Below, one piece after another: positions 1 through 6,952 of a stretch of DNA of 23,440 nucleotides. Source of the stretch: a virus. The notes below the pieces were generated by a model. It worked only from the letters and a program-made list of their open reading frames with translations, searched no databases and was not told the DNA's origin. The stretch spans positions 1 to 23,440 of IMG/VR virus record IMGVR_UViG_3300022871_000117. The stretch is one strand, 5' to 3'. Position 1 is the first letter of the stretch, and each line of letters begins with the position of its first letter. Made by a program: the position numbers and the translations under genes.

Positions 1-1327
1 CTTCTTTTTTGTTTGAGGCGGACAAAACTTCCAGGCCTAATTTCTCCGCTACCGGCATTAAGATTGTTGAGAATCCTTTAATAAAATCCTCCTGCAATGT
101 TTTGGTTCTTCCAACAAATCCAACCACCGGCTTTTTGGTCATACTTATCATACTCGTCATACTTTTTTGCTTTGGCTTGAATCTTTCGGTGTCGACTCCA
201 TTATGCAAAACAAAAACATCCTGCTTTCTTCCTAGCTTTTTGAGTTTGTGTTCGAGTCTGAATTTGATATCTTCGTTCTGGCAGATGATTCCTGCTTCTT
301 CTTTGTTCGTATTTAGGTGCGCCGTGATTCTATCTTCAGCCAACTCTCCGCCGGTTGTTATGCTGGAGAAACTTATCGACCTTAAGTCTGGCCTGAATCT
401 TAAAAGTTTTTGATGTCGCTTGGAGCTGCACCTGGCCCAAACTAAATCTCCATTCCAATTTTTATATTTATCGAGATCCTTCTTTGCATCTTCAATAATT
501 AAAAATTCATAATTTGGAAGTCTCTTTGTGACCTCCATGACTGTGGTGTGGTAGCACCAATCTGTAGCATCAATATGAACGAGGATTTTTGGCCTTTGTT
601 CTGGTATACCAAAAAATGCAGAGAATTCTTTTTTGTAGCCTGGGATTCTCTTTTCTAAATTTTCAATGAATTTATTCTCTGTGAAGTCGTAGTCTTCTTG
701 GTTTAGGATTCCGGATCCTGTTTTTCCTCTGTCTGACCAACTGCTTGCTTTCTCGTCATAGTAAAAGTTCGACCAATCTCCAAACTCGATATATCGCCTA
801 ACTTGTGTTTTGATTTCGCAGAGTGCCAATTGGTCCGAGAACCATTCCTCTTGTCGCTTTTCGCAGTTGGCTCGGTACTCTTTGATTGTTTCCAAATCAT
901 TCATCCCAAAAATCTCCGCAGCATAGACAGCCTTTCCAAAATCATTTTCAAAATTTCGCCTCATCAAAATAACCTTAAGGGGTTCCAACATTTCCAGGAG
1001 TGACTCGGGTGTTTTGTTAATCATGGCCGTGCAGTCTATCCATAGCAAAGGTTCTCCTAGCCTAATCCAGGCTTTCTCCATAAATTCTCCTTTTAGGTAT
1101 GTGACTCTGAAGACTTTTTTGTCGTTTGGAGTCTTTTGAATCAGTTGCTTTTTCTCGTTTATGAATTCGACATTTGGGAATTTCTCCTTAAACTTTTTTT
1201 GCATCTCCTGGCTAACATTGATTAAAAAAATTAAGCACTTTTCGTCTGTGGATTTGTCCTGGAGGCTAGTTAAAAAGTGATGCAACCAGTTGAGATATGA
1301 TTCTGTGCTCATGCTTACGATCGCCAT
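1..1327 (-). CDS. Two-domain glycosyltransferase (partial, runs off the left edge)
   Basis: About 442 codons are open from the ATG at 1327 to the window edge, so the C-terminus is missing. The N-terminal part (about residues 1-230) looks like a GT-A-type domain: it starts MAIVSMSTESYLNWL, has WIDCT near residue 96 and a conserved-looking FGDWSNFYYDEK stretch. The C-terminal part begins like a GT4 (GT-B) glycosyltransferase, with HNGVDTERF followed by GFVGRTK and KGF, the usual start of the nucleotide-sugar domain. Such an enzyme would transfer sugars onto a virion or host surface glycan; the acceptor is unknown. A TATA box at 1349-1360 lies about 26 nt upstream of 1327, supporting a leaderless start there; a second in-frame ATG is at 1312. 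The family call is firm, the substrate is not. Confidence 0.85.
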   Translation of the reverse strand, partial: MAIVSMSTESYLNWLHHFLTSLQDKSTDEKCLIFLINVSQEMQKKFKEKFPNVEFINEKKQLIQKTPNDKKVFRVTYLKGEFMEKAWIRLGEPLLWIDCTAMINKTPESLLEMLEPLKVILMRRNFENDFGKAVYAAEIFGMNDLETIKEYRANCEKRQEEWFSDQLALCEIKTQVRRYIEFGDWSNFYYDEKASSWSDRGKTGSGILNQEDYDFTENKFIENLEKRIPGYKKEFSAFFGIPEQRPKILVHIDATDWCYHTTVMEVTKRLPNYEFLIIEDAKKDLDKYKNWNGDLVWARCSSKRHQKLLRFRPDLRSISFSSITTGGELAEDRITAHLNTNKEEAGIICQNEDIKFRLEHKLKKLGRKQDVFVLHNGVDTERFKPKQKSMTSMISMTKKPVVGFVGRTKTLQEDFIKGFSTILMPVAEKLGLEVLSASNKKE

Positions 1328-1348
1328 ATAAAGAGAAACTTGTTGTTA

Positions 1349-1360
1349 TTTATAAATATT
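1349..1360 (-). promoter_or_regulatory. TATA box of the glycosyltransferase gene
   Basis: The minus strand reads AATATTTATAAA here, centred about 26 nt upstream of the ATG at 1327. No Shine-Dalgarno site lies between it and the ATG. This spacing fits an archaeal leaderless transcript. Confidence 0.6.
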
Positions 1361-1432
1361 CCTAATTCTTCGGGGTGTGCTCGTACCATTCCGCGCAATA
1401 GGAGATTATGTTTGCGGATGTTGAGCCGTTAG

Positions 1433-1537
1433 TTATTCTAAAAATATAAATCCTGTTTCGTCATAAGCATTAACGAAGGATTGTTCAAAATCAATATTAC
1501 GGCCGGTTCGTGCGCTCTGGATTACTTTCCTTACCAT
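1433..1537 (-). CDS. Small protein candidate, 34 aa
   Basis: The frame starts MVRKVIQSARTGRNIDF and ends GFIFLE before a TAA. It is the only plausible coding content of the 248-nt gap between the glycosyltransferase and the 69-aa membrane protein. Support comes from a TATA-like box at 1559-1568 placed about 26 nt upstream of the ATG, the same arrangement as its neighbours. The protein starts basic (K and R in the first half) and turns acidic and aromatic near the end. No family is recognised. A frame this short could be chance, so the call rests on the promoter geometry. Confidence 0.4.
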   Translation of the reverse strand: MVRKVIQSARTGRNIDFEQSFVNAYDETGFIFLE

Positions 1538-1558
1538 GATATTTTAACAATTCTATTC

Positions 1559-1568
1559 TATAAAAAAT
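1559..1568 (-). promoter_or_regulatory. TATA-like box before the 34-aa gene candidate
   Basis: The minus strand reads TTTTTTATAG, about 26 nt upstream of the ATG at 1537, matching the position of the other TATA-like boxes in this window. Confidence 0.4.
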
Positions 1569-1575
1569 TACCTAT

Positions 1576-1785
1576 TTAAAGCGGAACGAACCTTCTGAAC
1601 CCAAGTGCCACAGTCAAGATAAAAAGCCATAGCGCTCCGATGATAATTTGGGTTTTTGTTCTGTATTTGCAGTTTTGGTAATAAGTCATTTTGGTTCTGA
1701 TCTCTTGGATATTGTCAAAGACTACGGCTTCCCTCTGTTTTTTTGGGAGACTCAAGAATTCGTCCCGGTTTAAGTCGATTGGCAT
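1576..1785 (-). CDS. Small single-TM membrane protein, 69 aa
   Basis: The first 45 residues are hydrophilic and mixed-charge (starting MPIDLNRDEFLSLPKK). Residues about 47-63 (QIIIGALWLFILTVALGF region) form one hydrophobic membrane segment followed by a short basic tail, RRFVPL. No signal peptidase site is apparent. The orientation would be N-terminus inside if the RR tail did not override it; the positive residues on both sides make this uncertain. It sits downstream of the tail module with its own TATA-like box at 1804-1815. A holin-like or virion-egress role is possible from size and place, but no holin family is recognised. Confidence 0.7.
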   Translation of the reverse strand: MPIDLNRDEFLSLPKKQREAVVFDNIQEIRTKMTYYQNCKYRTKTQIIIGALWLFILTVALGFRRFVPL

Positions 1786-1803
1786 AATGTTGCTAACAAT
1801 GGG

Positions 1804-1815
1804 TAATAAATAAAC
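1804..1815 (-). promoter_or_regulatory. TATA box of the 69-aa membrane protein gene
   Basis: The minus strand reads GTTTATTTATTA, centred about 25 nt upstream of the ATG at 1785, again with no Shine-Dalgarno site in between. Confidence 0.55.
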
Positions 1816-1819
1816 GTTA

Positions 1820-2071
1820 CTATCCGCAGATGAGTCTTGGGGATCTTAGAAAGTTTGCAACCTCGTAGGATTCTCTATTATATTCTCCTTCAGATAAATC
1901 AACTTTATAAAATTCGCTGCTCTCATCAAAGCAGATTCCCATAAAAGTATCATTGCATTGCATATCGTACTCGTCGGTATGGTCGACTTCTCTGGTTGAA
2001 AAAATATAAGAAGGAAAGCAAAGAGACTCGATGATCAATAATGCTATAAGGATTTTTGTGATTGTTTCCAT
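1820..2071 (-). CDS. Small secreted or membrane-anchored protein, 83 aa
   Basis: The protein begins METITKILIALLIIESLCF, a hydrophobic stretch (about residues 5-24) typical of a signal peptide or N-terminal anchor. The remainder is acidic and hydrophilic, rich in D, E, S and Y, with cysteines at about 39 and 47 that could form a disulfide outside the cell, and a last cysteine at 82. The family is not recognised. It has its own TATA-like box overlapping the end of the upstream gene. Its place at the end of the tail module, next to another membrane protein, would suit a host-envelope or exit role, but this is inference only. Confidence 0.65.
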   Translation of the reverse strand: METITKILIALLIIESLCFPSYIFSTREVDHTDEYDMQCNDTFMGICFDESSEFYKVDLSEGEYNRESYEVANFLRSPRLICG

Positions 2072-2090
2072 GGACTTACATAGGTTTTCT

Positions 2091-2102
2091 GTTTAAAAAA
2101 CC
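2091..2102 (-). promoter_or_regulatory. TATA box of the 83-aa secreted protein gene
   Basis: The minus strand reads GGTTTTTTAAAC, centred about 25 nt upstream of the ATG at 2071. It overlaps the last codons and stop of the 100-aa gene. Confidence 0.5.
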
Positions 2103-2395
2103 ACGCTTTTCGGGTTGTAGGTCTTTTCTTTTGACTTCTCCATGTGCGCAACCGCATTCCCAAGATGAGTCTCTCGTTCTTTGAGGCTAATCATAAAATT
2201 CTCTTTTGATATTTTTTTATTTAAATTCTTCAGAAGTTCTAGGTCTTCCCTTAATTCTTGAAGCCTTGCGAGTTTCTCTGGGGTTAGGGAGTTGAGACTA
2301 TTTAGAAAGTCCTCAGTTATTTTTTGGGCCTGTTTGACTCTGACGATCTCGTCTTCCAAGTCTGTGAGGCTCAGTTCTCTGTTGCTCATTTCCAT
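2093..2395 (-). CDS. Coiled-coil protein of unknown function, 100 aa
   Basis: The sequence is almost entirely predicted helix: residues about 8-80 are rich in L, E, K and R with heptad-like leucine spacing (for example LARLQELREDLELLKNL). There are no cysteines and no membrane segment. It starts two bases after the stop of the 77-aa gene (2398-2631), so it belongs to the tail transcription unit. A second Met at codon 3 (MSNRELSL) could be the true start. The family is not recognised. A trimeric coiled coil attached to the tail tip, or a chaperone for it, would fit its place and make-up. Confidence 0.7.
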   Translation of the reverse strand: MEMSNRELSLTDLEDEIVRVKQAQKITEDFLNSLNSLTPEKLARLQELREDLELLKNLNKKISKENFMISLKERETHLGNAVAHMEKSKEKTYNPKSVVF

Positions 2396-2397
2396 GT

Positions 2398-2631
2398 TTA
2401 AATTTCTCGATCTGTGCCTATAAGTTCGGTTCCAGATATCGGCGGTACTGCATCTTTGTACTTCTTAGCCAAAAGTTCCTCAACTTCTGCAAGCCACAAA
2501 GGTTGCCCAGTGATTGGATTTGCTTTCTTCGTTTCCAAAGAAAGGCCCAAGTTCTCAACACCATATTCGGTGTCGACTTTCACTCGAAGTTGTCCGCCAA
2601 CTTCTTTAACCTCTAATATTTTTATTTTCAT
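2398..2631 (-). CDS. Small tail-module protein of unknown function, 77 aa
   Basis: The protein begins MKIKILEVKEVGGQLRVKVDTEYG, a beta-strand-like start, followed by NPITGQPLWLAEVEELLAKKY, which looks helical. No family is recognised. Its ATG overlaps the stop of the 709-aa hub gene as TAATG, implying translational coupling and a shared transcript. The position directly behind the hub/adhesin suggests a small tail-tip protein or an assembly partner. Confidence is high that it is a gene and low for any function. Confidence 0.7.
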   Translation of the reverse strand: MKIKILEVKEVGGQLRVKVDTEYGVENLGLSLETKKANPITGQPLWLAEVEELLAKKYKDAVPPISGTELIGTDREI

Positions 2632-4760
2632 TATACGTCTAGCTCGTGTTTACATTTAATCGTCCCTTGAACCAAGTCTCCATTTGCATTGTCTGTGAAT
2701 ACTCTTGCTCTCCAAAATCCCGGAGCATCTGGATAGGTCCCTCCATTCGAGAGATCAACATCAAAATCTATGGTCTTCCCGGTATTTAATATTGAGTGTT
2801 TATTAATCCAAGCCGCACCATTCCAAAAGTCTACATAAATACTGACTTGGGTTGCGTTTATGGATCCAGAATCGGACACCCCATCTCCAATTGCAACATT
2901 ATGATTATGACTTGCCGCTCCGTAGGATCCGTCATCGTGGCCGTGATTATCTGCCTCATACGATCCGTCAGTATGTCCGTGATTTGCTGCCGAGTATGTT
3001 CCGTCGTCGTGATTATGTTTGATTGTTAGTACGTTGAGCGCACCTCTGAGACTTATCGCTCCGGTTTGAGGTCTGACTTGCACGTAGATGTCATGTGTGC
3101 TAGACGTCACGGTTCCAACAGCTATTCCTCCGCTTATCGACATTGATGTGTCTCGGAATCCGTCCATATAAGCTGCCCAAACTGATGCTCCGCTTCCAGT
3201 TGTGGTAGGGTCGATGTATCCAAAGACGGAATCATTTCCTATTCTAACATCAATATCTTCTGCTCCTCCGGAACTTCCGAGGATAGTCATTTCTGCTACA
3301 AGATCTTGATTCAAATAAGAAGAGCCGGGTCTGACAGTTGCAAGCGTGGTCCAGACTCCAGAAGAGCAAGCAACCGTGCTTAATCCATCACTTCCAACTG
3401 AGGTATAAGTATAATGTGTCCCTGAATCTCCGCTCACACTTGGAGCAGTTGATGCGCTTGTTCCACTTACATCCGGCTGGGTATTTGCGCTTGTTCCGTT
3501 AACAGTTGGGGCCACGTCATCCTCGCTTGCACTTCCAACTCCGCTTCTAAATGGATCCACGTCATAATCAAGCGTGAATGTGTTGACTCTCAAATTTCCA
3601 ACTTCGTCTTTTATGAATGCTTCTTCGAGGTATGCTTTGACTCTCAATGGTGCCGAACTATTTCCATTAATCATCTCGGAGAATGTTAGGATATTTGTGG
3701 TTCCTTGCATGTAAGAACTTGTATCTCTGAATTGTTTTGATAGCTTCATTTGTTCCTGGCCTACCTTGATCAAGGTTTCTGAAAATTCTTTATTGACAAC
3801 TTCAAAACTCAAAAATTCTCTATTATTTTTTATTCCTCTTTCTACTGCTGTGACTCTCACTTCTTCATCTTCAAGTCCGACATCTTTTGAGTTGATTGTG
3901 ATCACGTCCCCTGTGCCTATTGTGGAGCTTAGGTCGTTGACGTTGAACAAGTATACCTTAACCGGATCCTTGAATTTTGGGACTAGGATATCCGCCTTTT
4001 GGTTTGCCTCACTTACAGACACGGCCGTTGGATCCAAAACTGTCTTAACAATCACTCCGTATGTTGACTGGGAGCCTGCATCTTGGCCGCTAGAAGATTC
4101 TGATTTGATTTGATTGGCCCCATCTCCCTTTCCATAAACAATAACATAATTTCCGGTTGGATAAGTTCTTCGATATGAGATGTTGGAAATTTCCAAACCA
4201 TCGTTTAATGTTGCGACACTCGTTGCACTTCCTCTATGATCAGAAATATCAACCTTCAAAGAGGCCGGATTGGAATCGTCGAAGATTATGTCCTGGCCTG
4301 TTTTTGATATCAAATCTCCGCATGCGTTGAGTATGCTGTCAGATTTCTCGAGACGGAAGTCGATATCCAATCCAGTTGCGATTGTTCCTGGGGACCATTC
4401 GGAGGCTTCACTTATTGCGCTATTGAAGATTGTCGCGCTAGCAGTTGCAGTCCAAGGAGAATTCGCATAGTTGCCGTTTTCCCTGGCCATCGTGATTTCT
4501 TTTCCTGTGAATGTCGCCTTAACAGAACCACCCTGGAATCTTTCAAGAGTGGCCACTTCTCCATATAATTGCTGAACGCCATCACGATAAATTAATAATT
4601 TGGATCCTTCTTGGAGTAGAGCTTGATCTGAGCTGTTGAGAGATTCAAATTTAAGGACCCCTTCTCTGATTTGATTTAGTGGATCCACATAAGTAAAATT
4701 TTGAGTTTCAATGGTCCCTGTCTTTCCTGCAAGGTTCTCAATATCAATTCTATAAACCAT
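2631..4760 (-). CDS. Tail hub / adhesin protein with HxH metal-binding repeats, 709 aa
   Basis: The N-terminal half (about residues 1-350) has the alternating beta pattern of baseplate hub (gp27/Tal-like) proteins: it opens MVYRIDIENLAGKTGTIET and has IYRDGVQQLYGEV and a region with VIVYGKG. A Ser/Thr/Gly-rich linker follows (about 415-460) with repeats like NGTSANTQPDVSGTSAST. A beta-rich domain comes next, then about residues 578-618 carry H-x-H and DGSY repeats that could bind metal. The C-terminal about 80 residues form another beta domain. It sits directly after the distal tail gene and starts in a TAATG overlap with it, the usual place of the tail-tip hub. It most likely forms the tail tip and part of the receptor contact. 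Confidence 0.75.
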   Translation of the reverse strand: MVYRIDIENLAGKTGTIETQNFTYVDPLNQIREGVLKFESLNSSDQALLQEGSKLLIYRDGVQQLYGEVATLERFQGGSVKATFTGKEITMARENGNYANSPWTATASATIFNSAISEASEWSPGTIATGLDIDFRLEKSDSILNACGDLISKTGQDIIFDDSNPASLKVDISDHRGSATSVATLNDGLEISNISYRRTYPTGNYVIVYGKGDGANQIKSESSSGQDAGSQSTYGVIVKTVLDPTAVSVSEANQKADILVPKFKDPVKVYLFNVNDLSSTIGTGDVITINSKDVGLEDEEVRVTAVERGIKNNREFLSFEVVNKEFSETLIKVGQEQMKLSKQFRDTSSYMQGTTNILTFSEMINGNSSAPLRVKAYLEEAFIKDEVGNLRVNTFTLDYDVDPFRSGVGSASEDDVAPTVNGTSANTQPDVSGTSASTAPSVSGDSGTHYTYTSVGSDGLSTVACSSGVWTTLATVRPGSSYLNQDLVAEMTILGSSGGAEDIDVRIGNDSVFGYIDPTTTGSGASVWAAYMDGFRDTSMSISGGIAVGTVTSSTHDIYVQVRPQTGAISLRGALNVLTIKHNHDDGTYSAANHGHTDGSYEADNHGHDDGSYGAASHNHNVAIGDGVSDSGSINATQVSIYVDFWNGAAWINKHSILNTGKTIDFDVDLSNGGTYPDAPGFWRARVFTDNANGDLVQGTIKCKHELDV
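2901..3021 (-). repeat. Four-fold H-x-H-x-x-G-x-Y coding repeat in the tail hub
   Basis: The encoded protein repeats a 10-11-residue unit around NHGHTDGSYEA four times. Three units carry the D-G-(S/T)-Y step and all carry paired histidines. At the DNA level the units are similar but not identical, so this is an older repeat rather than a recent duplication. Confidence 0.75.
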
Positions 4761-5524
4761 TATGCACTATGCCCATCTCGGAACTTCTTTGTTAGAGTCC
4801 CAGTTGTGTTTGTTGCGGTGACCGTTGATATGTTTGCGGCCGCATCCAATTTGAGAAGTCCGGTTGTTTTAGTTGTTACGATTGTTGGGCTTGTGTAGGA
4901 TGCATTGTTGTCAACTTCTATCACTCCGAATTTAGAGATGTTCAATCCGCTTCCAGATTCGATCATCTTCACGAAGGAATATCTGAAGTATGTGTTTCCG
5001 ACAAGGTCCGCCTCTTTGATTGTGATTTCATTTCCAAGAGCATCCGCCAAAACAATATCCCCAGCCCCATCATGCTGGCCTGTTATCTCTGTGACGAATG
5101 TTGTTATGTTCCCTGCATTAACTCCAGTTATCCTTTCAGTATCTCCGAAGAGTATTGCTAGGACTGTTTGGAAAGTTGCAACATAATCTACGAAGTTTGT
5201 TCGACCTCCGGAGTGTGTCTTTTTGCATTGACTAAGCATTCCCAAATAATATCTATCAGAAGTAAAATAAAGCCTTTGAAGTTCATTTGAGAATTGGAAT
5301 TTTGACAGGCTCTCGTAGTCTGTGTTTCTAGTGGATCCGGAGAAGTGCCCGGACAAAACTACCAGCTTTGCGTTGTTTCCTCCTCCGCTTACAACCATGT
5401 GATGGTTCTTGTATGGGATTGGGAAATATGTGTTGTTAGTATCGATTGGATCGTCGAAGCTATTTGGGTTATGTGGGAACGAGAATGTTCCAGTCTCATC
5501 ATTGAATTCTATTGATACTGCCAT
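4760..5524 (-). CDS. Distal tail protein (Dit-like), 254 aa
   Basis: The N-terminal half fits the Dit family: FPHNPNSFDDPID near the start, then a strand-rich part, and around residues 92-118 YYLGMLSQCKKTHSGGRTNF followed by VDYVATFQTV, which resembles the G-R-x-N-F-x-x-Y signature of phage distal tail proteins. The C-terminal half (about 140-254) is an extra beta-rich domain with T/N/G-rich strands, longer than a minimal Dit ring domain. The gene lies between the tape measure and the hub, as expected for the protein that closes the tail tube and holds the hub. Its start and stop overlap the neighbouring genes by one to a few bases. Confidence 0.7.
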   Translation of the reverse strand: MAVSIEFNDETGTFSFPHNPNSFDDPIDTNNTYFPIPYKNHHMVVSGGGNNAKLVVLSGHFSGSTRNTDYESLSKFQFSNELQRLYFTSDRYYLGMLSQCKKTHSGGRTNFVDYVATFQTVLAILFGDTERITGVNAGNITTFVTEITGQHDGAGDIVLADALGNEITIKEADLVGNTYFRYSFVKMIESGSGLNISKFGVIEVDNNASYTSPTIVTTKTTGLLKLDAAANISTVTATNTTGTLTKKFRDGHSA

Positions 5525-6288
5525 CAGAAATAAACAACTTGTGAGTCTGCGCCCCCCATCGCCATATCTTTTTGGGTTCTTTCTCTGTTTAAATATTGAA
5601 GCATTGCCGCACTTGATTCTTCATCTGTTAGTTTTCTTCCGAACGTGGGGTTTCCCATAATGCCACCGATGAAAAACTCTAGGAAGGATTGACTTGTGTC
5701 TTCTCCTCTGGCTTCAGACAAGTAAGTGTCAAAAACTTGGCCCAATAATGCTGTAGATAAACCAAGCCCTCCAACCGATCCGAACTTTGCTCCGGTTCCT
5801 ACTGCCGTTGGTAGTGCTCCCCCTTCAGCCGCAGCAGTTGCACCTCCAGCCCCTGGTATTGGTATCTTTTTGATTAAATTAATAAATTTAGAAACTGCCT
5901 TGTAAGCCACACCACCAACACCCAAAGCAGCAACGCTATTGACAATTCCACCGAATAAATCTGGATTCTGTTGTGCCCATCCGGATAAGTCCGTCATCCA
6001 TCCTGCGGCCGTCTCGAATGCCGGCGCAAGAGACTCTCCGATTGCCATTGATAATTCCAATCCTGCGACTTTCATTTGCGCCATGGATCCTGCGACTGCC
6101 GGGGCATTTTTTGCTATTGAGAATAATCCAACTCCTGCGGCCGCAACCCCAACAAAACTTGCGGAGATCCCTTTCGCACTTGATTCTGTTCTGACCATGT
6201 CTGAGTTTAGAGAATCGAATTTGTCTCCAAGTTGATCAATTGAAGAATTAAGACTTCGAACTGAGTCCTGGATTGACTGAGTATCCAT
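5524..6288 (-). CDS. Tape measure protein, unusually short, 254 aa
   Basis: Position identifies it: it follows the G/T chaperone pair and precedes the distal tail gene. The sequence agrees. Residues about 1-40 form an amphipathic coiled coil (SIQDSVRSLNSSIDQLGDKF), followed by Ala/Gly-rich hydrophobic segments (GVAAAGVGLFSIA, about 47-60, and NSVAALGVGGVAYKAV, about 118-133) and a Gly/Ala-rich stretch near 145-185. Typical tape measures have 600-2000 residues; at about 0.15 nm per residue this one predicts a tail near 38 nm. No lytic transglycosylase or peptidase domain is present. I see no sign that it is truncated: both ends fit tightly with the neighbouring genes. Confidence 0.7.
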   Translation of the reverse strand: MDTQSIQDSVRSLNSSIDQLGDKFDSLNSDMVRTESSAKGISASFVGVAAAGVGLFSIAKNAPAVAGSMAQMKVAGLELSMAIGESLAPAFETAAGWMTDLSGWAQQNPDLFGGIVNSVAALGVGGVAYKAVSKFINLIKKIPIPGAGGATAAAEGGALPTAVGTGAKFGSVGGLGLSTALLGQVFDTYLSEARGEDTSQSFLEFFIGGIMGNPTFGRKLTDEESSAAMLQYLNRERTQKDMAMGGADSQVVYF

Positions 6289-6314
6289 CTTCGCGCCGAT
6301 TGTTAGTTGACCCT

Positions 6315-6548
6315 CTACAATATTCCCATCTCCTTCATTAGTTGGTTTTTGTTTTGGATGCTAATTTGTTTTTGATTCTTTGCCATTTTCATTTGTTTGA
6401 TGAATCTGAAATCTGCGGATTGGTTTTGTCTCCATTCGGTTGGACTGATTCCTTTCTCGTATGATTCGTACATATCTAAAAACAGAAGTTCTCGTGGGTC
6501 CTCAATGCCTATAACTCCGTCCTGTGAAATCAAAATCTTATTTATAAG
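6315..6548 (-). CDS. Tail assembly chaperone T part, expressed as a -1 frameshift G-T fusion
   Basis: This reading frame has no ATG near its start; the only initiator-like codon upstream of the conserved part is a TTG at 6533. The frame is open back to the A AAA AAC slip site at the end of the preceding gene. A -1 shift there continues as LINKILISQDG into this frame and gives a G-T protein of about 212 residues. The T part is 77 residues and mostly helical and basic near its end (KMAKNQKQISIQNKNQ), as in other tail assembly chaperone extensions. These proteins coat the tape measure during tail-tube assembly. The gene order G, G-T, tape measure is the classic siphovirus arrangement. Confidence 0.75.
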   Translation of the reverse strand, partial: LINKILISQDGVIGIEDPRELLFLDMYESYEKGISPTEWRQNQSADFRFIKQMKMAKNQKQISIQNKNQLMKEMGIL

Positions 6549-6952
6549 TTTTTTTTTACAGAGTCATCTTGGAATTCCACTTTATTGATTCCTGTCATTA
6601 GTTTACCCATCAAATCTGAACTCAACTTGCATAAAAATTCTTCTCTTTTCTTAGCTGGCAGATCCTTAAATTCTGAATCAATCATCAGTATCTTTTTGAC
6701 ATGCTCTTTTGAATATGGAGCCTCTAAAATATTTCTTAATTTGCACTTGTTTAACTTTCCAAAATTTTGCCTAGTTGTTTGGACCATTTTCCCTTCGACC
6801 TCTGCATCGACTATCTCCATGTAGTCTGGGGCCCAGTCTAGCTCATCCGAGTTGCTTACTTTCTTATATCTAAAAGTCCGGCCATCAACAACTACGTCAA
6901 CTATCTCTCCGGCTTCCAAATTAAAATCAGAAAAATCAGTAGGAGAATCCAT
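6542..6952 (-). CDS. Tail assembly chaperone G, 136 aa
   Basis: The gene follows the tail tube gene, overlapping it by 17 nt, and precedes the tape measure, which is the place of gpG-type chaperones. The N-terminal 45 residues are acidic and strand-like (FNLEAGEIVDVVVDGRTFRYKK); the rest is helical (for example KKILMIDSEFKDLPAKKREEF). It ends in VKKNL just after a run of nine A residues in the message. Ribosomes that slip back one base there make the G-T fusion. Sequence similarity to a named family is not obvious by eye, so identity rests on synteny plus the frameshift signal. Confidence 0.75.
   Translation of the reverse strand: MDSPTDFSDFNLEAGEIVDVVVDGRTFRYKKVSNSDELDWAPDYMEIVDAEVEGKMVQTTRQNFGKLNKCKLRNILEAPYSKEHVKKILMIDSEFKDLPAKKREEFLCKLSSDLMGKLMTGINKVEFQDDSVKKNL
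6548..6554 (-). promoter_or_regulatory. Programmed -1 ribosomal frameshift site A AAA AAC
   Basis: The message reads GTA AAA AAA AAC TTA TAA in the frame of the G gene. The last seven bases before TTA form the canonical X XXY YYZ heptamer A AAA AAC in the correct phase, inside a run of nine A residues (6549-6557). The stop codon of the zero frame follows two codons later, and the -1 frame is open for 78 codons including its stop. No clear stimulatory hairpin is seen downstream. Confidence 0.75.

Noticed and set aside
9-413. Plus-strand open frame of 134 codons
   Set aside because: It lies antisense to the glycosyltransferase, whose frame has clear family motifs and a TATA box. The plus-strand translation is hydrophobic and compositionally odd with no motif.
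703-900. Minus-strand frame of 65 codons inside the glycosyltransferase
   Set aside because: It is an out-of-frame shadow; the glycosyltransferase frame runs uninterrupted through this region.
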